Assembly (NCBI RefSeq): GCF_003977685.1
Contig: NZ_RYZH01000026.1
Location: 31,228 to 95,227 of the forward strand
DNA length: 64,000 bases
Reading direction: 5' to 3'
Origin: Tautonia sociabilis
GTDB lineage: Bacteria; Planctomycetota; Planctomycetia; Isosphaerales; Isosphaeraceae
The notes under the pieces were generated by a model, which saw nothing but the letters and a program-made list of their open reading frames with translations, ran no database searches and was not told where the DNA came from. Position 1 is the first letter of the stretch. Every line of letters begins with the position of its first letter. Made by a program: the position numbers and the translations under genes. Below are positions 43,439 through 51,657 of the stretch, piece by piece.

Positions 43439-44629
43439 TTAGCCTTCTGCCCGGTGCCGGAGCCGGTCGAGCGTCACGGCGGCGACGATGATGATGCCGA
43501 TGATGATGTCCTGCGTCGGGTTCGGCAGCCCGGCGTGAACGCTGCCGTTGTTGAGCACCGACATGATCAGGACCCCGATCAGGGTGCCCAGCACCTTCCC
43601 CTCACCCCCGGCGAGGCTGCCGCCGCCAATGACCACCGCGGCGATGACCTGCAACTCCAGCCCCTCGGCCGTCGTCGGGTCGCCGGTGCCGCCGAGGTAG
43701 GTGAACTGCATCACCCCGGCCAGGCCCGCCAGCAGGCCGGCGATGCCGAAGACCGCCAGCTTGATCCCCGGCACGTTCAGGCCGCAGAGCCGGGCGGTCG
43801 CCTCGTTCGAGCCGACCGCGTAGGAGTGCCTCCCCAGCAGGCTGTACCGCAGCATCGTCGCGATCAGGACGCTCAGCACCAGCAGAATCCAGACCCCCGG
43901 CGCCAGGCGGCCCACCTCGCGCAGCACCTCTCCGATCGGCCCCGGCAGCCGGCCGAGCTGGCGGTCGAGCCCCTCGGGCAGCCCGGCGTCCGTCGCGAGC
44001 AGGCCTCGAAACCAGCCCGGCTTGCTCCCCTCGTCAATGTAAACCGACGTGCTCCCGGCCGACCACTTCGCCAGGCCCCGGAACACCTTCATCGTGCCCA
44101 GGGTGACGATGAACGGCACCACCCCCAATCGGGTGATCAGCCCCCCGTTGAGCAGGCCGCAGAGCCCTCCCAGCACCACCCCCAGCGCCATCGCCGCCGG
44201 CAAGGGCACCGCCGGCACCGAGACCGGGCCGCCGATCAGCCTCCGGAGCAGGTCCCCCCCCAGGGCCGACGGCAGGTTCGACGGATCGAGCTCGAAGCCG
44301 TTGGCCAGGCACGCGACCGCCACCGTCACCAGCGCCACCATCGAGCCGACCGACAGGTCGATGCCGCCGACGATCATGATCAGGGTCATGCCCAGGGCCG
44401 CCGTGCCCACGATCACCGACTGCACGGCGATCGTCCGCCAGTTGTAGGCGGTCATGAACGCGCCGGAGTCGCTCGTCAGCCAGGCAAACAGCAGGACGAT
44501 CAGCACCAGACCAACGAACGGCCCGAGCACCGTCCACGCCCACCCCAACGTCCCCCGCACCCGCATCGCCGCGCCCTGGCCGCCGGCCGTGCCGGCCGCC
44601 GTCGCCTTCGCCTGCCCCTCGGTCGCCAC
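43439..44629 (-). CDS. Sugar-type ABC transporter permease (RbsC/XylH family)
   Basis: A permease of about 396 residues with 8-10 membrane helices and the BPD_transp_2 pattern: LGMTLIMIVGGIDLSVGSMVAL, GVVPFIVTLGTMKVFRGLA, AVGSNEATARLCGLNV and AAVVIGGGSLAGGEGKVLGTLIGVLIM. Such permeases work with an ATPase (RbsA/XylG) and a periplasmic binding protein. Neither is in this window, and the sequence upstream is an accessory patch. GTG at 44629 has a better-spaced GGGGAGG than GTG at 44635. Confidence 0.93.
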   Translation of the reverse strand: MATEGQAKATAAGTAGGQGAAMRVRGTLGWAWTVLGPFVGLVLIVLLFAWLTSDSGAFMTAYNWRTIAVQSVIVGTAALGMTLIMIVGGIDLSVGSMVALVTVAVACLANGFELDPSNLPSALGGDLLRRLIGGPVSVPAVPLPAAMALGVVLGGLCGLLNGGLITRLGVVPFIVTLGTMKVFRGLAKWSAGSTSVYIDEGSKPGWFRGLLATDAGLPEGLDRQLGRLPGPIGEVLREVGRLAPGVWILLVLSVLIATMLRYSLLGRHSYAVGSNEATARLCGLNVPGIKLAVFGIAGLLAGLAGVMQFTYLGGTGDPTTAEGLELQVIAAVVIGGGSLAGGEGKVLGTLIGVLIMSVLNNGSVHAGLPNPTQDIIIGIIIVAAVTLDRLRHRAEG

Positions 44630-44635
44630 CTGCAC

Positions 44636-45223
44636 CCTCCCCGGTCGAGCCCCTCGCCCCTCCCCGATCGGTTTCGCCCCATCCTAGCCGAGCCCCGCCC
44701 GGCCCGCTATTGCCCCGCCCGACCGCGTCCCCCGAACGGGGCGCCCAGTCTGGCACCGCCGGCTCCCACGCCCCCGAGGGGTGACGAGGTAGGGCAGGAG
44801 ATCGAAATCATGGATGGAAGGCAAGATCGTCAGAGGTAAAGGGAAGTATCTCCGGCAAAAGCGGTCGGTCCAGGCGATGGTTGTGCAGGATGAAGGGGGT
44901 TATCCTGCACGAACCGGCTGGCCAAAAAGCTGGCTCGAACCAGCCGCTTGCAAACGCGCGATTGGGTGGATCACCTGGCGGATTAGGTATCCGCGATGGC
45001 ATGGCCACAACCTACAGCTTCTGGCCATAGCGAATAATCCTGCAACTACATACTTACTCCTGTGCGCGACCCTGCCGCACATACAAGAATACTACCGCAA
45101 ATAACATCCTATGTTGACAGGTGAACTTCTGAGCGAGGGGAAGACGTTTCGCAACCATCCCAAGCCTGGCGGGGGCCAGTACGACGATTCTGCCCCCACC
45201 TGGCCTGGCCGAGGTGGTCCCGC
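44636..45223. other. Gene-free lower-GC stretch with two hairpins
   Basis: From about 44810 base composition drops and A/T-rich words appear, unlike the flanking genes. An open frame at 44814-45104 lacks a credible start context and family resemblance. The main features are the two adjacent hairpins at 44883-44946. Confidence 0.5.
44883..44946. other. Two adjacent inverted repeats
   Basis: GTGCAGGAT (44883-44891) pairs with ATCCTGCAC (44902-44910) around a 10-nt loop. Immediately after, CGGCTGG (44915-44921) pairs with CCAGCCG (44940-44946). This could be a structured RNA, the end of a mobile element or a terminator. Confidence 0.5.
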
Positions 45224-45766
45224 TCAGCCAATCCCGCCCATCATCCCGCCCGTACCTTCCTTGAAGCCCACGAACGACACCTTCCCGTCCCTCGTGACGC
45301 GATAGATCTCGAAGTAGGAGTCGAAGACGGCTGAGGGGCCGCCCCATTGGTTGACCACCTTCGGCGTGATGCACACGGTGACGAGCCAGCCGTCTCGGCC
45401 CTCATCGACGCTGACAAGCTCGCCCCTCCAGCTGACAATCTTGGACCATCGAACCGCATTCGCTCGGAAGGCGGGCACCTGGTTGTGATATGCGAAGCGA
45501 GCGTGCCTCTGCTCTGGGATGACGTTGACCTTCTCCAGCAGGCTTGCAAACTTCTCATAGATCGGCTCCTCCTCCTCGCGGAGTTCCGAGGAGAGGCCGT
45601 AGCTGGTCGTGCCGCTGTAGGCCGTCCCTGCGAAGGTCGGGAACGGGCTGGCCTTGCCTGTCTGCATTGCCTGCAAGGCGGCACCGGCCGCAGGGGTGGG
45701 AATCTCCTGGGCCAGGACGCCAAGGGGTAGCACTGCCGCCATGAGCGATGCGAGGGCCGCAGTCAT
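45224..45766 (-). CDS. Secreted hypothetical protein
   Basis: The 180-residue product has a signal peptide (MTAALASLMAAVLPLGVLA). The mature domain contains YEKFASLLEKVNVIPEQRHARFAYHNQVPAF, a beta-rich middle (DGWLVTVCITPKVV) and a Gly/Met-rich end (GTGGMMGGIG). I recognise no family. The ATG at 45766 has a strong AAGGAGG 6 bp upstream. Codon choice is less GC-biased than in neighbouring genes, consistent with an accessory patch. Confidence 0.72.
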   Translation of the reverse strand: MTAALASLMAAVLPLGVLAQEIPTPAAGAALQAMQTGKASPFPTFAGTAYSGTTSYGLSSELREEEEPIYEKFASLLEKVNVIPEQRHARFAYHNQVPAFRANAVRWSKIVSWRGELVSVDEGRDGWLVTVCITPKVVNQWGGPSAVFDSYFEIYRVTRDGKVSFVGFKEGTGGMMGGIG

Positions 45767-45772
45767 CGCCAA

Positions 45773-46148
45773 CCTCCTTGAAGGTCCGCTGGCGTGCCAT
45801 CTGGTCCAGGGGGGCCTGTGTTCCGGAACGCTCGCCTAACAACCAGACGGCAAGAGTCGACACGACAGGTGGTGGAACGGATCTGGGCGGGCGGACGGGG
45901 GTGCGGGAGTGTCTCGGGTATCGACCGTTCACGGAAAAGGAGGCAGGTCGATAGCGTTACGTCGTAATTCGTCGCACCCACCTTGTGATGCTCGACGTAG
46001 AACGGGCCAATCTCGGGACCTTCGCGGTCGTTGCCGCAGTCATCGGAGTAGACGACCCTCAACCTCTGGGTGTAACTCGCAAACGGGGTGGCGGGGTCGA
46101 TCGGCAAAGGCGGAATAATAAAAAATTAGGATCTCCAGAAAATCAGAG
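45773..46148. other. Lower-GC spacer with AT-rich end
   Basis: No convincing gene. A minus-strand open frame (45763-46107) starting MPIDPATPFASYTQRL lacks a clear ribosome binding site and family. The right end (about 46107-46148) is strikingly AT-rich (AATAATAAAAAATTAGG) and abuts the 19-bp repeats. Confidence 0.45.
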
Positions 46149-46338
46149 TTGTCGAGTACAAAGCCTGTTGTCGAGTACAAAGCCTGTTGTCGAGCACAAA
46201 GCCTGTTGTCGAGCACAAAGCCTGTTGTCGAGCACAAAGCCTGTTGTCGAGCACAAAGCCTGTTGTCGAGTACAAAGCCTGTTGTCGAGCACAAAGCCTG
46301 TTGTCGAGCACAAAGCCTGTTGTCGAGCACAAAGCCTG
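46149..46338. repeat. Ten 19-bp direct tandem repeats
   Basis: Ten contiguous units of TTGTCGAGYACAAAGCCTG run from 46149 to 46338. The only variation is T or C at position 8, in the order T,T,C,C,C,C,T,C,C,C. A partial unit follows at 46339-46343. Each unit holds the dyad TTGT-CGAGY-ACAA. There are no spacers, so it is not CRISPR. The period is not a multiple of 3 and both strands stay open, so apparent proteins across it are artefacts. An AT-rich tract adjoins its left end and the orphan antitoxin lies to the right. Confidence 0.97.
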
Positions 46339-46385
46339 TTGTCCATGTTGCGGTCTTCGATGAGTCGATGGCCGCGGCCGATACG

Positions 46386-46625
46386 TTAGAACCGGCGGCC
46401 TTCTTCCGCCATCTCGCGAATCGTCATTCCCCCAAGCGATCGGCCCTTGCCGAATTCCAGCAGCTTCCTGACGGTCTCCTCGACATCGGCCTTCTCGACC
46501 GGCGGCGGCACGAGCATGGCCACAGGGCGGCCGTGCTTTGTGATCGTAATGCGCTCGCCGCGCGCGACTCGCTCCAGGAGCTGGGGAAGCTGTGTCTTGG
46601 CTTCGAGGGAGCCGACGGTCGCCAG
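46386..46625 (-). CDS. Orphan Phd/YefM-type antitoxin, possibly decaying
   Basis: A 79-residue antitoxin-like protein (ATVGSLEAKTQLPQLLERV, GERITITKHGRPVAMLVPP, FGKGRSLGGMTIREMAEEGRRF). The N-terminal Phd DNA-binding fold and the C-terminal toxin-binding tail are both present. AAGGAGG lies 5 bp before a CTG exactly where family members start with ATG, so the start codon seems degraded or is a rare CTG. A GTG at 46667 would add 14 unrelated residues. A PIN (VapC-type) toxin normally follows at once on the same strand; here only 47 bp and the 19-bp repeats follow. Confidence 0.8.
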   Translation of the reverse strand: MATVGSLEAKTQLPQLLERVARGERITITKHGRPVAMLVPPPVEKADVEETVRKLLEFGKGRSLGGMTIREMAEEGRRF

Positions 46626-46753
46626 AGAGCCTCCTTGTTCAACCCGTTGATTCAACCAGTCTGCCACAACCCAACGCGCCAGGGAACCTCAACAATCCTT
46701 CCTTCCTTGCGGGCGTGCCCTCCCCTCCAAGGTACGCCTGGCTGGCAGAACGA

Positions 46754-46796
46754 ACGCCCGATGCCAGCCCCTCGCGAGGGGTCTGGCATCGGGCGT
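46754..46796 (-). terminator. Long-stem terminator of the Gfo/Idh/MocA gene
   Basis: ACGCCCGATGCCAG pairs with CTGGCATCGGGCGT, with inner CCCCTC/GAGGGG pairs and one bulged T. It lies 38-80 bp beyond the stop at 46834. There is no T tract; the style matches the 5S terminator. Confidence 0.8.
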
Positions 46797-46833
46797 CGGT
46801 CGGTCGTCGGATCGGCAAGGCAAGGGGAGGGGA

Positions 46834-48195
46834 TCAATACTCGCGGTCGCGGAGCCGGCCGGGTTGGGGCTGGGGGTAGATGCCGGCGGCGGCCATCTGC
46901 AGCGGGGCGGGGGAGTCGTAGGTGAACGAGTCGACCTCGGGGGCGAACTCGTGCTCGTGGTTGAGCATCTCGTCGAAGGTGACGAGGCGGCCGGTGTGGG
47001 CGGCCATGCGGCCCATGGCGGTGACGAGGGAGGCCTCGGCGCCCCGCTTGACCTCGTTATAGGGCCGGTCCTCTCGGATGGCGGCGATCAGGTGGTCCCA
47101 CTCGAGCTGATAGGGGTTCGGCTCGGGCTGGGGGTAGGCCCAGAGGGGCTCGCCCTGGTCGATCTTCTGGTTCGGGTAGATCCGGCACTTGGCCGGGGTG
47201 TGCATGCTGGTCGAGATGACCGCGGCGCCGTCGGTGCCGTGGGCGTAGCTGGCGAACTCCTGGCGGCAGCGGGGGACGTTGCGGGTGTAGACGAACAGCT
47301 TGGTGCCGTCGGCGAAGGTGTACTCGATCGAGTAGTGGTCGAAGTTCTGGTCGACCTTGTCCTCGCGGTAGAGCCGGCCGCCGTTGGCCTGGGCCTCGAC
47401 CGGCCAGGCGTCCTTCATCCAGCAGCTCTCGTCGATGTTGTGGATCATGTAGTCCATGATCACGCCGCCGCTGGCCCACATGAAGCCGTGGAAGTTGCGG
47501 ATCTGGTACATCAGCTCGCTCATGTCGGAGTCGTTCGGCCCGATCAGGCCGCCGCCGCCGACCTGGCGGTAGGAGCGCAGGGTGAGGATCTCACCGATGG
47601 CGCCGTCCTTGATCCGCTTGAGCAGCTCCTGGCGGGCGTCGCAGTGCCGGCACATCAGGCCGACGCCGACCTTCAGGTTCTTCTCCTTGGCCTTCTCCCC
47701 CAGCTCGATCATCCGGCGGGTGGTCGGGCCGTCGACGGTGACGGGCTTCTCCATGAAGGTGTTGACGCCCTTCTCGATGGCATAGGTGAACATCGGCCAT
47801 CGGAAGGCGGGAGGAGTGGTGAAGATGACCACGTCGCCGGGGTCGAGGCAGTCGATCGCCTTCTGGTAGGCATCGAAGCCGAGGAACTTGCGCTCCTCGG
47901 GCACGTCCATCTGGCTGGAGAACTTCTCCTGGAGGTAGTTGAAGCTGTTGGAGAGCTTGTCCTCGAAGACGTCGGCCATGGCGACGAGCTTGATCGGCCC
48001 GTTGTCGACCGACAGGGCATTCTCCGCGGCCCCGGTGCCCCGGCCGCCGCAGCCGACCAGCGCCACCTTGATCGTGTTCTGCTCTCCCGCGTGCACCGGA
48101 GGCACGTACACGCCCGCCAGGGCCGAGGCGGCCGAGGCGGCCCCGGTGTGCCTCAGGAACGACCGACGCGAGGGGTTCGGGTTGGATTCGGTCAT
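46834..48195 (-). CDS. Gfo/Idh/MocA family oxidoreductase, Tat-exported
   Basis: A 453-residue protein with a Tat signal (NPSRRSFLRHTGAASAASALAG). The NAD(P)-binding domain starts TIKVALVGCGGRGTGAA. The conserved EKPVTVDGPTTRRMIELGE block contains the EKP motif, and the C-terminal domain includes GGGLIGPNDSDMSELMYQIRNFHGFMWASGG and DYMIHNIDESCWMKDAWPV. In planctomycetes, exported members of this family act on sugars or cyclitols; the substrate is unknown. A strong hairpin terminator follows. Confidence 0.94.
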   Translation of the reverse strand: MTESNPNPSRRSFLRHTGAASAASALAGVYVPPVHAGEQNTIKVALVGCGGRGTGAAENALSVDNGPIKLVAMADVFEDKLSNSFNYLQEKFSSQMDVPEERKFLGFDAYQKAIDCLDPGDVVIFTTPPAFRWPMFTYAIEKGVNTFMEKPVTVDGPTTRRMIELGEKAKEKNLKVGVGLMCRHCDARQELLKRIKDGAIGEILTLRSYRQVGGGGLIGPNDSDMSELMYQIRNFHGFMWASGGVIMDYMIHNIDESCWMKDAWPVEAQANGGRLYREDKVDQNFDHYSIEYTFADGTKLFVYTRNVPRCRQEFASYAHGTDGAAVISTSMHTPAKCRIYPNQKIDQGEPLWAYPQPEPNPYQLEWDHLIAAIREDRPYNEVKRGAEASLVTAMGRMAAHTGRLVTFDEMLNHEHEFAPEVDSFTYDSPAPLQMAAAGIYPQPQPGRLRDREY

Positions 48196-48714
48196 CGGGG
48201 GGATTCCTCTCCGATTGGGAAGCCTGCCGGGATCCGAGGCGCCGGCGCGGCCCGGAGCGGGGCGGGCCGCCGTCGTCGGTCGGAACGAGGAAGGAAGCGA
48301 CGAGAGCCCGGGGCCGGGACCCCTCCCGGCCCGCCCTTCCCGCCTGCGATCGGCAGCGAGCGAGCGGCTCCTCGCCCATGCTAACGCGCGCCGATCGGTG
48401 CCGAAACCAAGAAGCCCCCGCCCCGGGGCCGAGCGGGGCCGAGGCGGATCGGGGCCGTCCGTTCCTCGGCTTCAGGAAGGCCCCGTCTGGTCGAGGGAGG
48501 GGATCGCTCCCGGGACGCGAGGGCCGGCACATCCGGCATGCACCTCGTCGCGAGCACATCCGCGACAAGCCCTCCGGTCGCCCTGACGACGGGAGGAGAA
48601 TCGCCCGAAGGGCCCCGGCCGGGTGCTAGTCTTCGGCTGACAAGGGCCCCCATCGCCCTGGAGACGCACATCCGTCCCGGCCTGCCCCTTCGAGATCGCG
48701 AAGGCGAGGAACGC
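48196..48714. other. Divergent intergenic region
   Basis: A 519-bp gap between the divergent oxidoreductase and the GT87-like gene. An in-frame extension of the latter upstream to 48538 is possible but looks like non-coding Arg/Pro-rich sequence. No clear promoter or repeat is seen. Confidence 0.4.
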
Positions 48715-50082
48715 GTGCCCGCCCGCCCCCGACGGCCAGCCCGCCGCCCCCCGACTGGGGACCGCCATCGGCCGGCCTCCCTCCGGGCCGCCCGGATCGG
48801 CTGGGGGGTCCTGCTGGCGGCCTCGACGATCAAGGCGGCCGTGGCTCCGGAGTCGCACTCGGTCTTCCCGGAATACTGGAAGGCCTCCCGGGAGTGGTTC
48901 TCGGGGGAGCCGATCGGCGCCCTGATGACCAGGCAGTACCTGCCCTACTTCACCGACCTGATCGCCCCGATCGCGGCGCTGCCGCTGCGGTGGAGCGGGG
49001 CGGTGTGGGCGATCCTGTCGATCGGGGCGGTGGCGGCCGCCTTGCGGGCGATGCTCGACGAGGTGTTCCCCGCCCTGCCGGCCCGGGCCCGGGCCGGGAT
49101 CTGGCTGATCGTGCCGATGATCGGGTTGCAGGGGTACGCCAACGGCCAATCCAACCCGATGATCCTCGCCGGCCTGATGGGGGCGACCGTGGCCTCCCGG
49201 AGGGGGCACCGGACCGGGGCCGCGCTCTTGCTGGCGGCCTCGTCGTTCAAGATCTACCCGATCGCCTTCGGCCTGGTGCTGTCGGCGCTCGACCCGAAGC
49301 GGCTCGCCCCCCGGTTCGCGGCGGCCCTGCTCGGGTTCATGGCCCTGCCGTTGCTGCTGCACCCGGCCTCGGGCTCCTGGGCCCGGCTGGAGGCGATCGC
49401 CTCCTACGCGAGCAGCGGAGAGCACCTGGAGGCGTTCCGCGGCACGTTGATCGGCCTCCGAGAGTTCCTCGACGTCTGCGGCGTCTCCCTTTCCTCGAGG
49501 CAATACCTGGCGATCCAGGCGGGATCGGGGGGGGTGCTCTGCCTGGCGCTCTGGCGGGCCAGGAGCGGAGGGGAGGGGGATCGGGAGCTGCTGCTCCGGG
49601 CGTTCGTGCTGACCTCGCTCTGGTTCGCCGTCTTCTCCCCCTCGGTCGAGCCGCCGACGCTCGTGCTGGGAGGCGTGGCGCTGGCCTGGTGCGCGGTGGA
49701 CTCCTGGCGAGCGGGGGGCCGGTTCGGCCGGGCCGTCACGATCGCCGCGGTGATCCTCGCCGGCCCGGTGCAGACCTCGATGTTCGGCCCCCTGGGGGAC
49801 CGCCTCAGCCTCGGCGGCACCCTGGCCTCCCCGGCGCTGCTGCTGGTCTGGGCCCGGGAACTGGGGAGGGCCCGATCTCGGGCCGAGGAGGCCCGGGAGG
49901 CCGGGACCGGGACCGGGACCGGTCTCGGCGGCGGCCCGACCCCGGCCCGGAGGAGAGGGGATCGGGCGGCGGCAGCGGCGACAGCGGAGGCCATCGAAGG
50001 GAGGCCGCGCCGGACGGTCAGCGGCCCTCGGCGTCCGAGCCCCCCGCTTCGTCCCGCTCCCGGGCCGGGCTCGGGTCCATGA
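48715..50082 (+). CDS. Polytopic membrane protein, DUF2029 / GT87-like mannosyltransferase candidate
   Basis: A protein of about 455 residues with 8-10 membrane helices. It has family-like blocks: WFSGEPIGALMTRQYLPYFTDLIAPIAALPL near the N-terminus, NGQSNPMILAGLMGATVASRRG and LLLAASSFKIYPIAFGLVL. The NGQxN and K-x-YP elements are typical of DUF2029 (GT87), polyprenyl-phosphate-mannose-dependent glycosyltransferases. The catalytic Asp was not located. The GTG start (GAGGA upstream) is tentative. The C-terminal tail is low-complexity and overlaps the amidase gene by 65 bp. Confidence 0.8.
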   Translation: MPARPRRPARRPPTGDRHRPASLRAARIGWGVLLAASTIKAAVAPESHSVFPEYWKASREWFSGEPIGALMTRQYLPYFTDLIAPIAALPLRWSGAVWAILSIGAVAAALRAMLDEVFPALPARARAGIWLIVPMIGLQGYANGQSNPMILAGLMGATVASRRGHRTGAALLLAASSFKIYPIAFGLVLSALDPKRLAPRFAAALLGFMALPLLLHPASGSWARLEAIASYASSGEHLEAFRGTLIGLREFLDVCGVSLSSRQYLAIQAGSGGVLCLALWRARSGGEGDRELLLRAFVLTSLWFAVFSPSVEPPTLVLGGVALAWCAVDSWRAGGRFGRAVTIAAVILAGPVQTSMFGPLGDRLSLGGTLASPALLLVWARELGRARSRAEEAREAGTGTGTGLGGGPTPARRRGDRAAAAATAEAIEGRPRRTVSGPRRPSPPLRPAPGPGSGP

Positions 50083-51142
50083 GCGCCCGGGCCCCCTCGA
50101 TCACCCGGTCCCACTGGAAGGCCGGGCCGGGGTCGACCTTGTTCGTCTGCACGTGGTAGTGGCCCAGGAGGCCCCGGTACGACTCCCAGTCCTCTCGGGA
50201 CAGGGTGTCGGTGATGAGGTTCCCGGAGGCGTCCCGGGGGTAGTCGCACTCCAGCTTGGGGAAGATGGTGCAGAGCGAGGCCGTCAGCCTGGTCAGCGAG
50301 TCGTACTGCTCCGGGGTCAGGTCGTACTGGACCAGCTCCATGCCCCGGACGGTCCCGACGACCGGCTCGGGGCGATCGGGGAGGAAGCTGGCGTCGAGGT
50401 TCCGGACGCCGGCCGCCTCGGCCCCGCCGGGAATGGTCAGTCGGGTGACGCCGTCGGGCCCCTTCTCGTACCAGCGGTCGAGCGCCTCGGCTCGGCCGGG
50501 GGGGTAGGCGCCCATGTTGGCGATCTCGATGCCGATCGAGCGCCGGTTGGCGATCGTCGCGTGATAGGCCGCTTCCTTCAGGTCCATCGTCTGGTAGATC
50601 GTGCCGTCCACGTCGAGCATGAAGTGGACGCTCAGGCCCCGGAGGTCGTGCAGCACCTTGAAGCAGGTCCGGCTCGTGCCGGCCACGTCGTAGTGGATCA
50701 CGAACTGATCGACCACCTGCTGGAGCAGCGGCAGGCTCCAGCCGCCTCCCCGGACTTGCTCGACCTGATCGGGAGTCAGCCGGTCTCCCCTCAGGCCGAA
50801 CCGGACGGGGGAGCGCAGGCCCGCCGCCTCCGACTCCCGCCAGCCGGCCTGGTCCAGGGGCACGAACCGGCGCTCGACGCGGTAGGCGTCGTAGCCTCCC
50901 GGGTCGGTCCAGAGCACCACCGGGGCGGTCGTGTGGAAGAGTTGGCCGCAGACGATGATTTCGTCCCCCGTCCGCTCCAGGGGGGTGCCGGGCCGGATCG
51001 GGGTCGGGGGAGGAGCCGAGTCCTGACCCCGGGCCGTCGCGACCGGGACCAGGGCCAGGGCGAGGATCGAGAGCAGTCCGGATCGGGGGAAGAGGGCGAG
51101 GATCGCCCCCGGGCGTCGAGAAGACCAGCAGGGGATGCGCAT
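50018..51142 (-). CDS. N-acetylmuramoyl-L-alanine amidase (amidase_2 family), exported
   Basis: A 374-residue protein with an N-terminal hydrophobic signal (LLSILALALVPVATARG). The amidase_2 zinc fold shows the first His in VIHYDVAGTS, VHFMLDVDGTIYQTMDLKEAAYHA, RRSIGIEIAN, and the distal GHYHVQTNKVDPGPAFQWDRV with His and Asp ligands. It cleaves the amide between MurNAc and L-Ala of peptidoglycan or recycled muropeptides. Together with the VanX fusion at 12 kb it supports a peptidoglycan-processing capacity. Confidence 0.93.
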   Translation of the reverse strand: MRIPCWSSRRPGAILALFPRSGLLSILALALVPVATARGQDSAPPPTPIRPGTPLERTGDEIIVCGQLFHTTAPVVLWTDPGGYDAYRVERRFVPLDQAGWRESEAAGLRSPVRFGLRGDRLTPDQVEQVRGGGWSLPLLQQVVDQFVIHYDVAGTSRTCFKVLHDLRGLSVHFMLDVDGTIYQTMDLKEAAYHATIANRRSIGIEIANMGAYPPGRAEALDRWYEKGPDGVTRLTIPGGAEAAGVRNLDASFLPDRPEPVVGTVRGMELVQYDLTPEQYDSLTRLTASLCTIFPKLECDYPRDASGNLITDTLSREDWESYRGLLGHYHVQTNKVDPGPAFQWDRVIEGARALMDPSPARERDEAGGSDAEGR

Positions 51143-51306
51143 CGGGGTCGGGTCCGGGGCAGGGGGAGGGAATCGGTCGCGCCTGGGAGGGGAGGGGCGG
51201 AGGCCCCCGAGCCGGGAAGGCCGGCCGGCCGCCCCTCGACCTCGTATGGTAGCACGACCCGGGGGGCTCCCGCCCCCCCGGCCCTCGGCTCCCTCGGCTC
51301 GACGGG

Positions 51307-51657
51307 TCAGCCCTCCCGGGATTCTCCCGTCTCTCGCAAGACCTCGTCGATCGTCGCCAGCCCCCGGGCCAGGTCCCCCCGAAGCGGCTCCGAGGCGATG
51401 GCGACGTGAGCCGCCTCGATCAACTGCCGGACGGTGATCAGGGCCGCTCGCAGGCGATCCGCGTCGTCGCCGAGCAGGGCGGCCTGGTTCATGGCCTGGA
51501 AGGCGGCGTTGCGCTGGTCGTGGACCTCTCGCTCGGCCCGGACGATCCGGTTGACCAGCTCGGCGGCCGCCACGTTCAGCGCGGCGATGACCTCCTGCGT
51601 CCGCTGGTGGGACTTCGGCTCGACGGGGACATCATCGGTGCCTTCGGGCGGCTTCAT
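51307..51657 (-). CDS. Hypothetical helical protein
   Basis: A 116-residue protein with a long helical region (EVIAALNVAAAELVNRIVRAEREVHDQRNAAF... and DADRLRAALITVRQLIEAAH). It may dimerise as a coiled coil. No signal peptide and no known family. The ATG at 51657 has GGAGG upstream; an in-frame extension to 51807 is Arg-rich and rejected. Confidence 0.65.
   Translation of the reverse strand: MKPPEGTDDVPVEPKSHQRTQEVIAALNVAAAELVNRIVRAEREVHDQRNAAFQAMNQAALLGDDADRLRAALITVRQLIEAAHVAIASEPLRGDLARGLATIDEVLRETGESREG

Noticed and set aside
44814..45104. Possible 96-residue gene in the accessory patch
   Set aside because: Contains both hairpins within the frame and no recognisable domain or clear ribosome binding site.
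46149..46338. CRISPR array
   Set aside because: Contiguous 19-bp units without spacers and no cas genes.
46149..46925. Repeat-encoded proteins rich in KPVVEHKACCRAQSL or DNRLCARQQ
   Set aside because: Produced by a 19-bp period cycling through all frames on both strands; no start context.
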